A DNA stretch of 64,000 nt from Sphingomonadaceae bacterium (GTDB taxonomy: Bacteria > Pseudomonadota > Alphaproteobacteria > Sphingomonadales > Sphingomonadaceae), in assembly GCA_016000085.1 (NCBI GenBank), contig JAECRT010000001.1, positions 124,001 through 188,000 on the forward strand, in the 5' to 3' direction. Under the pieces are notes generated by a model. It saw only the letters and a program-made list of their open reading frames with translations. It searched no databases and was not told the origin of the DNA. The position numbers were made by a program, and so were the translations under genes. This document shows positions 8,268 to 20,887 of the stretch, in pieces; the stretch's first letter is position 1, and each line of letters begins with the position of its first letter.

Positions 8268-8335
8268 GCCGACAAAGTGCGACTCGCGGAAGAAAGGGGA
8301 TTCCCCTCGAGTCCGGTCTGTGCTTGATTCACGAT

Positions 8336-8911
8336 ATGTTTCACGCCTCCGTCTCGTCCCGCATTGGTAGTGGCAGCGATCTTTCGCTGCTGCTCGATCA
8401 ATTATCCCATTGCTGCTCGCGGCCACGTTATGCTTTCATGCTGTTGACGCTGATCGCCGATGTGGCGCGGCCCGATGGCTGCGCAGGGCCGCTGGTGCGG
8501 GTGGGTGAAGGGCTGGTGCCGCTGCGCGACTGGCTGTGCGATGCGTTGACGCCGATGGGGCATCGCGATCCCCGGCGGATGGCGCTGGTCGAACGGGTGC
8601 GCGATGAATTGCGCAAGGAGGACCGGCTGTCGGGGGACGCGGCCGCCGACGATCTATTGGTGCAGGACGAGGTACGCACACGGGTGCGCGCATCGGGCAA
8701 GACGAACCTGAGCCGGGCCGCGTCTGAACTGGTGAAGGCGGGCCTGTTGCGGCGCCACTATCAGGGCTATCGCGTCGATCACCTCAATCGCGGGGCGCAG
8801 CGGCAGGTGGTTTATACGCTGATCGGCCGTGCGCGGGCGCTAACCGGCGCACCTTCTACCCCGCAACGGACCGCCGCTCGCCCTCGACAAGGTGATCTCT
8901 TCGCGTCCTGA
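8336..8911 (+). CDS. Uncharacterised protein, possible winged-helix DNA-binding protein
   Basis: I do not recognise this 191-residue protein. It has no signal peptide or membrane segment. The C-terminal half, from 'TNLSRAASELVKAGLLRRHY' to 'QVVYTLIGRARA' (about residues 122-168), looks like a recognition helix followed by a wing, as in winged-helix regulators or replication proteins; the middle is rich in charged helices ('RMALVERVRDELRKEDRL'). ATG 8336 is preferred over an in-frame TTG at 8324, though neither has a clear ribosome site. The large palindrome 70 bp upstream suggests autoregulation or origin-like control. It converges with a small gene starting at 9187. Confidence 0.7.
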   Translation: MFHASVSSRIGSGSDLSLLLDQLSHCCSRPRYAFMLLTLIADVARPDGCAGPLVRVGEGLVPLRDWLCDALTPMGHRDPRRMALVERVRDELRKEDRLSGDAAADDLLVQDEVRTRVRASGKTNLSRAASELVKAGLLRRHYQGYRVDHLNRGAQRQVVYTLIGRARALTGAPSTPQRTAARPRQGDLFAS

Positions 8912-8914
8912 CGC

Positions 8915-9187
8915 TTAGTTTTGCTGCTGTTCCTCGGCGCGCAGGCGCAGCACCAGATCGGCTATCTCGTCAGGTTCCAGCAACCATGTGCGGGTCTTGC
9001 GCCCTTCGCGATGGACGGGTTGGGTCAGCAGGACACGCGCCTGCGCCTGCGCCGCCGCCTTGTAGATGGCGAAATGCTGCGCGCAGTCGCGGATGGTGCC
9101 GATCAGCGGCGCTTTGCCGTCCAGATCGATCATGGTGGCGGCCTGATCCCAGGGAATGGTCGTGACGGCGGAGAATTTCTGTTCCAT
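8915..9187 (-). CDS. Small uncharacterised cytoplasmic protein
   Basis: A 90-residue protein without signal peptide or membrane segments. I recognise no family. It begins 'MEQKFSAVTTIPWDQAAT' and ends in a charged helix rich in Glu and Gln ('LVLRLRAEEQQQN'). The start at 9187 has a good ribosome site (AAAGAGG); the open frame extends 12 codons further but without one. It lies 3 bp from the stop of the convergent possible DNA-binding gene and follows the DUF4197 lipoprotein gene on the same strand. Confidence 0.65.
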   Translation of the reverse strand: MEQKFSAVTTIPWDQAATMIDLDGKAPLIGTIRDCAQHFAIYKAAAQAQARVLLTQPVHREGRKTRTWLLEPDEIADLVLRLRAEEQQQN

Positions 9188-9227
9188 GCCTCTTTCGGAA
9201 CCATGGCCGGGCGACAAAATCAAGACC

Positions 9228-9902
9228 CTATCCTAGAAGTGCAATCAGCGCTGGATCACGGGTGGCGCGCGGATCGGCGCGGATCGCCGCTTCCTCCCGG
9301 CCAATGGCGCGGAAGATGGCGTCGCCGATCTGGCCCGACACATTGTCCGCCAGCGCGGCATAATCACGCCCGGTCGCAGCGGTCAGCGCCACTGACAACA
9401 TGTCGAACATATCGGATCGCAGCGCCCGCGACGCGCCGGGCAGCAGCGCTTCGACTACGGAACCGCGCGCTTCGCGTGCCAACAGGTCAGTCGCCGCCCT
9501 CGGGCCGCCGCGCAATACCGATACCGCATCGGCCAGCGTCATGCGCCGCACCGCGTCGGTCACGACCGGCGCGGCATTGTCGGCGAGGTCAACCGCCACG
9601 TCGTTGAGCGCCATACCGACCCTGTCGCGCACCGCACGGCTGCGCAACACGGCAGTCAGGACAGCGCCAGCCCGCTCGCCGCCCATGTCCGGCACGGCGA
9701 TACGAGTCAGTTGATCGTCATAAAACCCACCAGGCGCCGTCAACCGAGCAAAGGCGCGCTGGCTGGACAGTTCCAGCAACCGTCGCACCGCATCTTCTAC
9801 CGTATAGCGCCCCATCGGCGTGGTGCAGGCCGCCAGCGGCAACAGCGCTATCGCCGCCAGCACGCTACGTCGGTTGGATGATATGGGGTTGGTTTCTGCC
9901 AT
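9228..9902 (-). CDS. DUF4197 lipoprotein
   Basis: A 224-residue lipoprotein of the DUF4197 family, function unknown. The N-terminus is basic then hydrophobic ('NRRSVLAAIALLPLAAC') with a lipobox (LAAC) placing the acylated Cys at about residue 26. The rest is a mostly helical periplasmic domain typical of the family. It lies 69 bp downstream of the heavy-metal efflux gene czcA on the same strand and may be transcribed with it, but DUF4197 is not otherwise known to be linked to metal efflux, so the association may be incidental. Confidence 0.85.
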   Translation of the reverse strand: MAETNPISSNRRSVLAAIALLPLAACTTPMGRYTVEDAVRRLLELSSQRAFARLTAPGGFYDDQLTRIAVPDMGGERAGAVLTAVLRSRAVRDRVGMALNDVAVDLADNAAPVVTDAVRRMTLADAVSVLRGGPRAATDLLAREARGSVVEALLPGASRALRSDMFDMLSVALTAATGRDYAALADNVSGQIGDAIFRAIGREEAAIRADPRATRDPALIALLG

Positions 9903-9971
9903 GTTGCTTACACTCCGCCTTGCACGACAGGCGCTATGCGCGCCTCCGGCTTGCAGCCGGGTGAACGGGCT

Positions 9972-14354
<4,383 letters not shown>

Positions 14355-14355
<1 letters not shown>

Positions 14356-15632
14356 CAGCGTTTCTCCGCGCTGGTAAGAAGGGAAGCATGGCGACCGGTC
14401 AGCCGATCGAGCCGCGCGCCATCGAGATGATATTGCCGCAACAGACTGACGCGACGGTCATAGGCATCGATCAGCGCCTGCTGAGCCTGGGCCACTTCAA
14501 GGAAAGTGAAGGCTGTGCCACCGCGACTATAGCCGTCGCGCACGAGTACGACCGCGCGTTCGGCACTGGGAAGCACCGCATCGTCGATCCGCCGAATTTC
14601 GGTCAGGGCGGCCGCACGAACCGCCCGCAACCGGTCCGTTTCGCGTTTAGTTTGCACCCGCATTACCGCTATTTCGGCTTCGGCGACGCGGCGTTCGGCC
14701 TCTGCCCGTTCGACATTGCCGCGCTGGGCATGACGCCCGCCCAGCGGGATCGCGCCGCCCACGACAATGGATACGCCGCTGCCCTGCCCTTCGCCATAAT
14801 AGCGCAAGCCCGCCCGCAGGGTCGGATCGATCGCACCATTCGTTTCCGCGAGCCGCGCACGGGCCTGCGCCGCATCGCGCTCGGCATCCAGCAGGATCAG
14901 GTCCACCGGTTCCGCATCCCCCGCCGTGCTCTGGGTCACTCCGGAAAAGGCAGTAGTGTCGAGCTTGAAATCGGGGCCCTCCCCCCACCATGCGGCCAAC
15001 GACGCGCGCTCGATCCGCGCTTGCTCGATCGCCTGTTCATAGGCGATGCGCGCCTGCGCCACAGCAGTGCGGGCGCGTTCGAGCGCAAACAGCGGATCGA
15101 GCGCGCGGTCGACGCGACGTGCCACCTCGCGCTCCAGCCGCTGAGCGAGCGCCAGCCGCTCCAGCATGATTGGAATTTCTGCTTGCGCCGTCATCGCCTC
15201 GACCCAGGCAACCTGTACCTGCGCCAATATGTCGAGTTGGCGCAGGCGGCTGCGTTGCTCGGTTACATCCCGATCGGACCGGGCTGCGCTGACACGCGCC
15301 TCACGCTTGCCGCCGCGCTCCCATGTCCGTTCGTACCAGGCCGTGGCCTGCGTGCCGATGACCGGCGTATAGGGACCGGTGCGGGCCAGATCCTCCACCT
15401 CGACGGTGACGACATCTTGCGGCTTTATGTCGGCCTGACGGATCGCAGCGTCGGCCGCCTCACGCTGGGCAGCGGCGACCGCGACGGAAGGGTCCGCGTG
15501 CGCAACGCGCGACAGCGCATCCGTCAGGGTGAGTTCCTGCGCCAGGGCGGGTACGGATGCCAAAAGCAATATGGCTGATGCAAATGCAGAGTTGAGGCGC
15601 AGTAAGGCGCGCGCGCAAATAGATAGAAGCAT
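14355..15632 (-). CDS. czcC: TolC-family outer-membrane channel, CzcC type
   Basis: Outer-membrane efflux protein of 425 residues completing the tripartite heavy-metal pump. A cleavable signal peptide ends near 'ASVPALAQ'. The rest consists of the two repeated long coiled-coil helical regions of the TolC/OEP family, for example 'ALSRVAHADPSVAVAAAQRE' and 'AERRVAEAEIAVMRVQTKRE'. The start at 15632 places the signal peptide correctly; the open frame continues 51 codons upstream into sequence rich in Arg and Pro that overlaps the preceding gene. It follows the His-rich gene by about 55 bp in the same operon. Confidence 0.9.
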
Positions 15633-15687
15633 GGAAACGGGATTCCGATCAGGCGTGGACCATTCCGCGCCGTCACGGGGCGCGGGT

Positions 15688-16107
15688 TCAGACGCGGGTC
15701 GTGACGAATCTCGGCGGGCGTTCCTGGCCTTGCGGGCCGGAATTCGGCTCGGTCCGTTCGCTCGCCATGCCATGAAGCGTGACATCGGCGAGCGGCGTGT
15801 GAATGCCTGACTGGGTCAGCAGAATCACGCCAGACCCGCTGTCGCCATGATGGTGGTGATGGGAACCGTCGGGTATGTGATCGGCGGGATCATTGTCCTG
15901 CTGACCAGACGCATCATGCACGGCGTCATGGGCCTCCTCTACCGACAGGCCGCTCAGCAACATAGGAGCGTGGGTGTTTGGGCCACCCGCATCATGCTGG
16001 ATGCGATCCATGGTCCGCGAAAGATTCACCCCCGCGAACACCGCCAACAACGCCATGCAGAGCAAAGCGCCGAGGCGGAACCGGAGGGAGGATCGTAAAA
16101 CGGACAT
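15688..16107 (-). CDS. His-rich membrane-anchored protein heading the czc operon (CzcI-like)
   Basis: A 139-residue protein with one N-terminal hydrophobic segment ('LGALLCMALLAVFAGVNL') and a periplasmic tail rich in His and Asp, including five consecutive His in 'DGSHHHHHGDSG' (about residues 80-91) and several HD/DH pairs. Such proteins head czcICBA operons and are thought to bind the metal and modulate resistance. The CzcI label rests on position and composition, not on a recognised domain. The start has a good ribosome site (AGGAAG). Metal sensing or buffering in the periplasm is inferred. Confidence 0.7.
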   Translation of the reverse strand: MSVLRSSLRFRLGALLCMALLAVFAGVNLSRTMDRIQHDAGGPNTHAPMLLSGLSVEEAHDAVHDASGQQDNDPADHIPDGSHHHHHGDSGSGVILLTQSGIHTPLADVTLHGMASERTEPNSGPQGQERPPRFVTTRV

Positions 16108-16183
16108 GCTTCCTGTCTAGTCGAGGCTCCAATAGAGTGGCAAGCGGCATCGCACCGCGATAGCCATAGTGATAAGCCGTCGC

Positions 16184-16816
16184 TCAGTCCTTTACGAAGC
16201 TGAGCGTCGTCATATGGTAGAGCATCGCAACCTTCGCGCCGCCCAGCGCCAGATCGCCCTTCTCCTCCTGCGTCGCCGACAGGATGTACCGGCCCTTGTC
16301 CTTGATCGGCAGGGCTACCTGACCCTGTGCATCAGTGGTGAATGATTTGCTCCATTTATCCGGGCTGATGACCAGGATTTTCGTTGCAGGTACGGGCTTG
16401 CCATCGCGCAGAAGGATGAACGTGTCGCCTTTTGCCACGGTCGGCGCGATTTCGAGCGGCAGGGCCGCCTTCGTTTCGCTGCGGCCGGCGCGGGCATAAT
16501 AGATCACGCCCTGTTTCTTGCCATCGTCCCCCCATGGCTCGAACACGCTGTCATCGATAACGCGGACATCGCCGGGTGCCGCCGCCACTTCGATATAGCC
16601 AATCTTGCGAACCTGGGCCGCTGGCGATGCAGGGAAAAGTTTGGGTGCTGTAAGCTTTTCGAATTCCGGGTCGCCGCCTGCGGGCTGAACCTCGGCCGGT
16701 TCGCCCAGATAGATGCGCGCCGGACCTGTGGCGTCACGCTCCACCCAGATCTCATGGGCCTGCGCGATGGATGGCAGGCTGAGCAAAGCCAGCAACGCGA
16801 GAGGGATTTTCGCCAT
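16184..16816 (-). CDS. DUF4198 periplasmic protein
   Basis: A secreted 210-residue protein of the DUF4198 family, whose members often accompany metal transport (NikM-like). A signal peptide is cleaved after 'SIAQA', leaving a mature N-terminal His ('HEIWVE'). Such an N-terminal His can chelate copper or nickel as a histidine brace; this is an inference, not shown here. Beta-rich domain follows ('GVIYYARAGRSETKAALPLE', 'GRYILSATQEEKGD'). It lies 76 bp upstream of the His-rich czc gene on the same strand and may share its transcript. A lone Fur-like half site (TGATAAT in reverse at about 16891) lies upstream, too weak to call. Confidence 0.82.
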   Translation of the reverse strand: MAKIPLALLALLSLPSIAQAHEIWVERDATGPARIYLGEPAEVQPAGGDPEFEKLTAPKLFPASPAAQVRKIGYIEVAAAPGDVRVIDDSVFEPWGDDGKKQGVIYYARAGRSETKAALPLEIAPTVAKGDTFILLRDGKPVPATKILVISPDKWSKSFTTDAQGQVALPIKDKGRYILSATQEEKGDLALGGAKVAMLYHMTTLSFVKD

Positions 16817-16936
16817 GATAGTCTCCTTCCAGGGTGGGTAGCGCGCCTTGGTCGCTTCCCGGCACGCATTCAGCTATTGCGACCTATTATCATTTTTACG
16901 CCTTGGCCAGCCTGTTCTGCAATAGACAAAGCCGCT

Positions 16937-18451
16937 ATGGATTTTCCCGCGCCGCCGTTCCATGGTCTGCCGATGCTGCGGCCTTGGACATTGTTGCTGA
17001 AGGATCAGGTCAGGATCGCCGCCGACAGCCCCCGCTATATGCAGGTTGCTCATGGCTTGATCCACGAGATCGAACGTGGCCGCCTGTTACCCGGTGAATT
17101 TTTGCCCAGTAGCCGCGAACTGGCGGCCACGCTGGACGTCAATCGCAAGACGATCGTCACTGCCTATGATGAACTGATTGCGCAGGGCTGGCTTGCGAGC
17201 GCGGGGACACGCGGCACGATGGTATCGCTATCCCTGCCCCGCAACGAAGCGGCGACCCGGCCCGCTCCACCCGTCATGGCTACAGAGGCCGATGACACCG
17301 AATATCCCTACCTCGCGGCGCCCGACCGGCCGATCGCCGTGCCGCAGGGCAGTTGGCGCAAGCTGGACGAGGGCATATCGGACGCGCGGCTGTTCCCGGC
17401 CGAGGTTCTGGCGCGCGCCTATCGCAAGGCCGTTGAGGACGCCTCGCGCGCCAATGCGCTGCATTATCGCGATCCGCGCGGGACATTGCCGCTGCGCAAC
17501 GCCGTCGCCGACATGCTGCGACGACAGCGCGGATTGACCGTTACCGCCGACCATATCTGCGTCACGCGCGGCAGCCAGATGGGCATTTTTCTGACCGCGC
17601 GCATCCTGATTCGGCCCGGCGACGCGGTGCTGGTGGAGCGGCTGACCTACGAACCCGCAGTTGCGGCGTTCCGGGCCTGTGGCGCGCGGATCGTGACGGT
17701 AGGACTGGATGAGGACGGCATCGATGTCGAAGATGTCGAGCGCCAGTGCCGCCTTCATCGCGTGCGTGCCGTATTCGTGACGCCGCATCACCAGTTTCCG
17801 ACCACGGTGTCGATGCGCCCCGACCGCCGCCTGCGCCTGCTCGATCTCGCCCGGCAATTTGCCTTCGCGATCATCGAAGATGATTATGACCATGAATTTC
17901 ATTTCAGTGCGCAACCGCTGCTGCCGATGGCTAGCTATGCGCCGGCGCGGATCATCTATGCCGGGTCGATGTCAAAGCTGCTCGTGCCTGCGTTGCGCAT
18001 TGGCTATATCGCCGCCGCGCCACGAGTGATCGACGCGTTGGCCTATCAGATCTCACTGATCGACGGCATGGGCAACAGCGTTACCGAAAATGCCGCCGCT
18101 GACCTTCTCAACAGTGGCGAGGTCCGGCGTCAGGTGCGCAAGACCGCCCCGATATACGCCGCCCGCCGCGACGCCTTCGCCAGATCGCTGGAGGAGGAAC
18201 TGAGCGGACTGGTGGACTATCGCGTGCCCGATGGCGGCTTGGCCTTCTGGCTGCGCTTTCGCGATCCGGCCATGCTCGACCGGATCGAGGCGCACGCCCC
18301 GGCTATCGGCCTCAGTTTCGCGCCATCCCGTTCTTACGCGGTGGAGGAAGAGAATGAGCGCGGCCTGCGCATCGGCTTTGCGAGCCTGACCGAACAGGAA
18401 GCGCGCGACGTGCTGCGCGCGTTGCGGCGATGCGTCGAGGGCACCGCCTAA
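16937..18451 (+). CDS. MocR-family PLP-dependent transcriptional regulator
   Basis: A 504-residue fusion of an N-terminal GntR-type winged HTH and a C-terminal class I aminotransferase domain. The HTH spans about residues 30-95 ('GEFLPSSRELAATLDVNRKT', then 'YDELIAQGWL'). The PLP-binding lysine is in 'YAGSMSKLLVPALRIGY', with a preceding 'IIEDDYDHEF' aspartate motif. MocR proteins sense PLP or an amino-acid adduct and usually control a neighbouring gene. ATG 16937 gives a normal family N-terminus; the upstream open frame reads back into the promoter of the divergent DUF4198 gene. Downstream lie PaiB and amidohydrolase genes on the same strand. Confidence 0.93.
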   Translation: MDFPAPPFHGLPMLRPWTLLLKDQVRIAADSPRYMQVAHGLIHEIERGRLLPGEFLPSSRELAATLDVNRKTIVTAYDELIAQGWLASAGTRGTMVSLSLPRNEAATRPAPPVMATEADDTEYPYLAAPDRPIAVPQGSWRKLDEGISDARLFPAEVLARAYRKAVEDASRANALHYRDPRGTLPLRNAVADMLRRQRGLTVTADHICVTRGSQMGIFLTARILIRPGDAVLVERLTYEPAVAAFRACGARIVTVGLDEDGIDVEDVERQCRLHRVRAVFVTPHHQFPTTVSMRPDRRLRLLDLARQFAFAIIEDDYDHEFHFSAQPLLPMASYAPARIIYAGSMSKLLVPALRIGYIAAAPRVIDALAYQISLIDGMGNSVTENAAADLLNSGEVRRQVRKTAPIYAARRDAFARSLEEELSGLVDYRVPDGGLAFWLRFRDPAMLDRIEAHAPAIGLSFAPSRSYAVEEENERGLRIGFASLTEQEARDVLRALRRCVEGTA

Positions 18452-18526
18452 GCAAATCGCTTGGACCCCTCAACTTTTGTGAATTGGATGTTTGCGCGGG
18501 GTCCAGTCCGCGCAACTGTCATCACC

Positions 18527-19153
18527 ATGAAATATCCGCCGCGTTCCGAATTGGATGTCGTTGCCCTGATCGGCCAGAACCCGCTCTGCTGGATCGTGTC
18601 GGCGGGCGTGAGCGGTTTTGGCGCTTCGCCGCTGCCTCTCTTGCCCGAATGCGCCGACGATGGCACCCTGATTGCGTTGTTCGGACATTGCGCGCTGGCC
18701 AATCCCCAAGTCGCGCTGCTGCGGGAAACACCGCGCTCGCTGGTGCTGGTGAACGGACCGCAAGCCTACATCTCCCCCGAATTGGTGAGCAATCCGACAT
18801 GGGTGCCGACCTGGAATTATACCGGCGCGGCAATCACCGTCGATGTTGAGTTCGTGCCGCAAGAAACCCGCGAGTCGATCGAGCGCTTGACCAATGTGAT
18901 GGAGGCCGGACGCGCCGCGCCGTGGCAGGTTTCGGATGCCGAAGCCCGGCTGCCCGCGATGTTGCCTCACATCATCGCCTTTCGCGCGCATGTCCGCGCC
19001 ATCGACGGTCGGTTCAAGCTGGGCCGGGACGAATCTCTGGGCGCGATCAACCAGATCATCAACGGCATGACGCAAGGGCCGCTGCGTGACTGGATGCGGC
19101 TCTACAATAGTGATCGACTGGATAGCGTGCGAGCAGAAGGGACAACGGCATGA
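18527..19153 (+). CDS. PaiB-like FMN-binding negative regulator family protein
   Basis: A 208-residue FMN-binding split-barrel protein of the PaiB family (FMN_bind_2). The start at 18527 gives 'MKYPPRSELDVVALIGQNPL', matching the usual family opening; an earlier in-frame TTG at 18461 would add 22 residues of poor character. Family features include the 'HCALANPQ' segment and 'PTWNYTGAAITVDVEF', equivalent to the conserved PTWNY motif of the family. Members are often named transcriptional repressors, but a flavoenzyme or FMN-carrier role is equally possible. The gene overlaps the next start (ATGA at 19150), so it is coupled to the amidohydrolase. An 8-bp inverted repeat (18462-18469/18498-18505) precedes it. 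Confidence 0.88.
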   Translation: MKYPPRSELDVVALIGQNPLCWIVSAGVSGFGASPLPLLPECADDGTLIALFGHCALANPQVALLRETPRSLVLVNGPQAYISPELVSNPTWVPTWNYTGAAITVDVEFVPQETRESIERLTNVMEAGRAAPWQVSDAEARLPAMLPHIIAFRAHVRAIDGRFKLGRDESLGAINQIINGMTQGPLRDWMRLYNSDRLDSVRAEGTTA

Positions 19154-20826
19154 GCATCGGTCGTCGGGAGATATTGGCCGGGGGTGCGGGCGGACTGGCG
19201 CTCGCCCTGATGGCCGGGCGTGGCTGGGCAAAGGGGCAGGCGCTCGACACGGCTTATGTCAACGCGACCATATGGACGGGCGACGGCTTGCCGGCACCGG
19301 GTTCCGCTATCGGTGTTGCAGGCGGACGGATTGCCGCGATCGGCGCGGCAGCGGTCAAGGCGCATAGTAGCCGAACGACGCGCGTCGTCGATCTGGGCGG
19401 TGCCTTCCTCATGCCCGGGTTCATCGATTGCCATACCCATTTCCTGATCGGCTCCGACCTGTTGGGTCAACCAAATCTACGCGAGGCAAAAAGCCCGGCG
19501 GAATTTACGCGTATCGTGGGCGAGGCGGCGCGCGCGCTCAAACCAGGCCAATGGGTGCTGGGCGGCAGCTGGGACGCGGAATTATGGGGCGGCGAACTGC
19601 CCGACCGCAGCTGGATGGACTCGGTAACGCCCGATACGCCCGTCGCGGTGCAGCGGCTCGACCTCCACATGTTGGCGCTCAACAGCGTGGCGCTGAAGGC
19701 GGCGGGGATCGATCGCAATACATCCGATGTGCCGGGCGGCGTCATCGTGCGCGACAAGGGTGGCAATCCGACCGGCATCCTGAAGGACGCGGCGATGGAC
19801 TTGGTCAAGCGCGCCATTCCCACCCCAACCGACGCCGATCGTGAAGCCATCGTGCGGCAGGGTATCGCCCATGGCCTGTCGAAAGGCGTGACCCAGGTCC
19901 ACACGACCGAACTGGACTGGATGACCCATGACGCGTTGCGTCGCCTGCGCGCCAAGGGCGAGACGGATATGCGCTTTTATTCATTCCTGCCGTTGCAGGA
20001 TTGGGAAAAGGTCAAGGCGCTGGTCGATACCGAAGGGCGGGGCGACGACTGGGTGCGCTGGGGCGGTCTGAAACTGCAATATGACGGGTCGCTCGGGTCG
20101 CGTACAGCCATGTTCTACCAGCCCTATGACGATGCGCCGGGTAATTCGGGCATGCCGATCCATAAGCAGGCTGATGTCCAGCGATGGACAAACGACGCAG
20201 ATGCGGCGGGCCTGCAAATCACCATCCACGCCATCGGCGATAAGGCCAATGACGAAGCGCTGGACATCTTTGCCAGGGCCGCCGCGAAGAACGGCACGCG
20301 CGATCGCCGTTTCCGCATCGAGCACGCGCAGCATCTGTCCGCCGCCGCCATACCCCGCTTCGCCCGGCAGCAAGTGATCGCCTCGATGCAGCCCTATCAT
20401 GCCATCGACGATGGCCGCTGGGCGATCCAACGCGTCGGCGCGGAGCGGCTCAAGGGCACCTATGCCTTCAAGTCGCTGCTCGATGCCGGCGCCAAGCTGG
20501 CGTTCGGATCGGACTGGCCAGTCGCGCCGCTTGATCCGCTCACCGGCGTTGCCGCCGCCGTACTGCGCCAGACAATAGACGAGGCCAATCCAGGCGGCTG
20601 GATGCCCGAACAGAAGCTGACCATGGCGCAGGCGCTGCATGCCTACACCGCGACCAATGCTTTTGCGGGGTTCCAGGATGACCGGCTGGGCCGGATCGCG
20701 CCGGGAATGCTGGCGGATTTCGTAGTGATGGACGCTGATCTGTTCGCGATCGATCCGGCCAAAGTTAGCGCAACTCGTGTTCTGCGGACGATCGTGAACG
20801 GGGCGGAGCGCTTCGGCGGCGCCTGA
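19150..20826 (+). CDS. YtcJ-like metal-dependent amidohydrolase, exported
   Basis: An amidohydrolase-superfamily enzyme of 558 residues (amidohydrolase_3, YtcJ-like). A twin-arginine-like signal ('GRREILAGGAGGLALALMAG') suggests export of the folded metalloenzyme. The metal-binding 'GFIDCHTHF' motif is at about residues 91-99, followed by 'LQITIHAIGDKANDEALD' and 'RIEHAQHLS' with conserved His and the catalytic Asp in 'FGSDWPVAPLDPL'. Substrate unknown; relatives hydrolyse amides, N-acyl groups or cyclic imides. It is coupled to the PaiB gene by a 4-bp overlap and followed after 61 bp by a TonB receptor, suggesting a cell-envelope uptake and hydrolysis pathway. Confidence 0.92.
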   Translation: MSIGRREILAGGAGGLALALMAGRGWAKGQALDTAYVNATIWTGDGLPAPGSAIGVAGGRIAAIGAAAVKAHSSRTTRVVDLGGAFLMPGFIDCHTHFLIGSDLLGQPNLREAKSPAEFTRIVGEAARALKPGQWVLGGSWDAELWGGELPDRSWMDSVTPDTPVAVQRLDLHMLALNSVALKAAGIDRNTSDVPGGVIVRDKGGNPTGILKDAAMDLVKRAIPTPTDADREAIVRQGIAHGLSKGVTQVHTTELDWMTHDALRRLRAKGETDMRFYSFLPLQDWEKVKALVDTEGRGDDWVRWGGLKLQYDGSLGSRTAMFYQPYDDAPGNSGMPIHKQADVQRWTNDADAAGLQITIHAIGDKANDEALDIFARAAAKNGTRDRRFRIEHAQHLSAAAIPRFARQQVIASMQPYHAIDDGRWAIQRVGAERLKGTYAFKSLLDAGAKLAFGSDWPVAPLDPLTGVAAAVLRQTIDEANPGGWMPEQKLTMAQALHAYTATNAFAGFQDDRLGRIAPGMLADFVVMDADLFAIDPAKVSATRVLRTIVNGAERFGGA

Positions 20827-20841
20827 CAATTTCGACCAATG

Positions 20842-20868
20842 GAAGATCAGCCGAAGACGGCAATCTTC
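20842..20868 (+). promoter_or_regulatory. Intercistronic stem-loop before the TonB receptor
   Basis: GAAGAT (20842-20847) pairs with ATCTTC (20863-20868), and inside it GCCG (20850-20853) pairs with CGGC (20858-20861) around an AAGA tetraloop, with a 2:1 bulge. No T-run follows. It lies in the 61-bp gap between amidohydrolase and receptor and may protect the message end or tune receptor expression (inference). Confidence 0.45.
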
Positions 20869-20887
20869 TAAAACAAGGGGAAATAAG

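Noticed and set aside
8336..8911. Calling the unknown gene a replication initiator
   Set aside because: Palindromes and a winged-helix-like C-terminus are suggestive, but there is no recognisable Rep motif and no AT-rich unwinding region.
16885..16910. Fur box before the DUF4198 gene
   Set aside because: Only one half site (TGATAAT) is present; the other half does not match.
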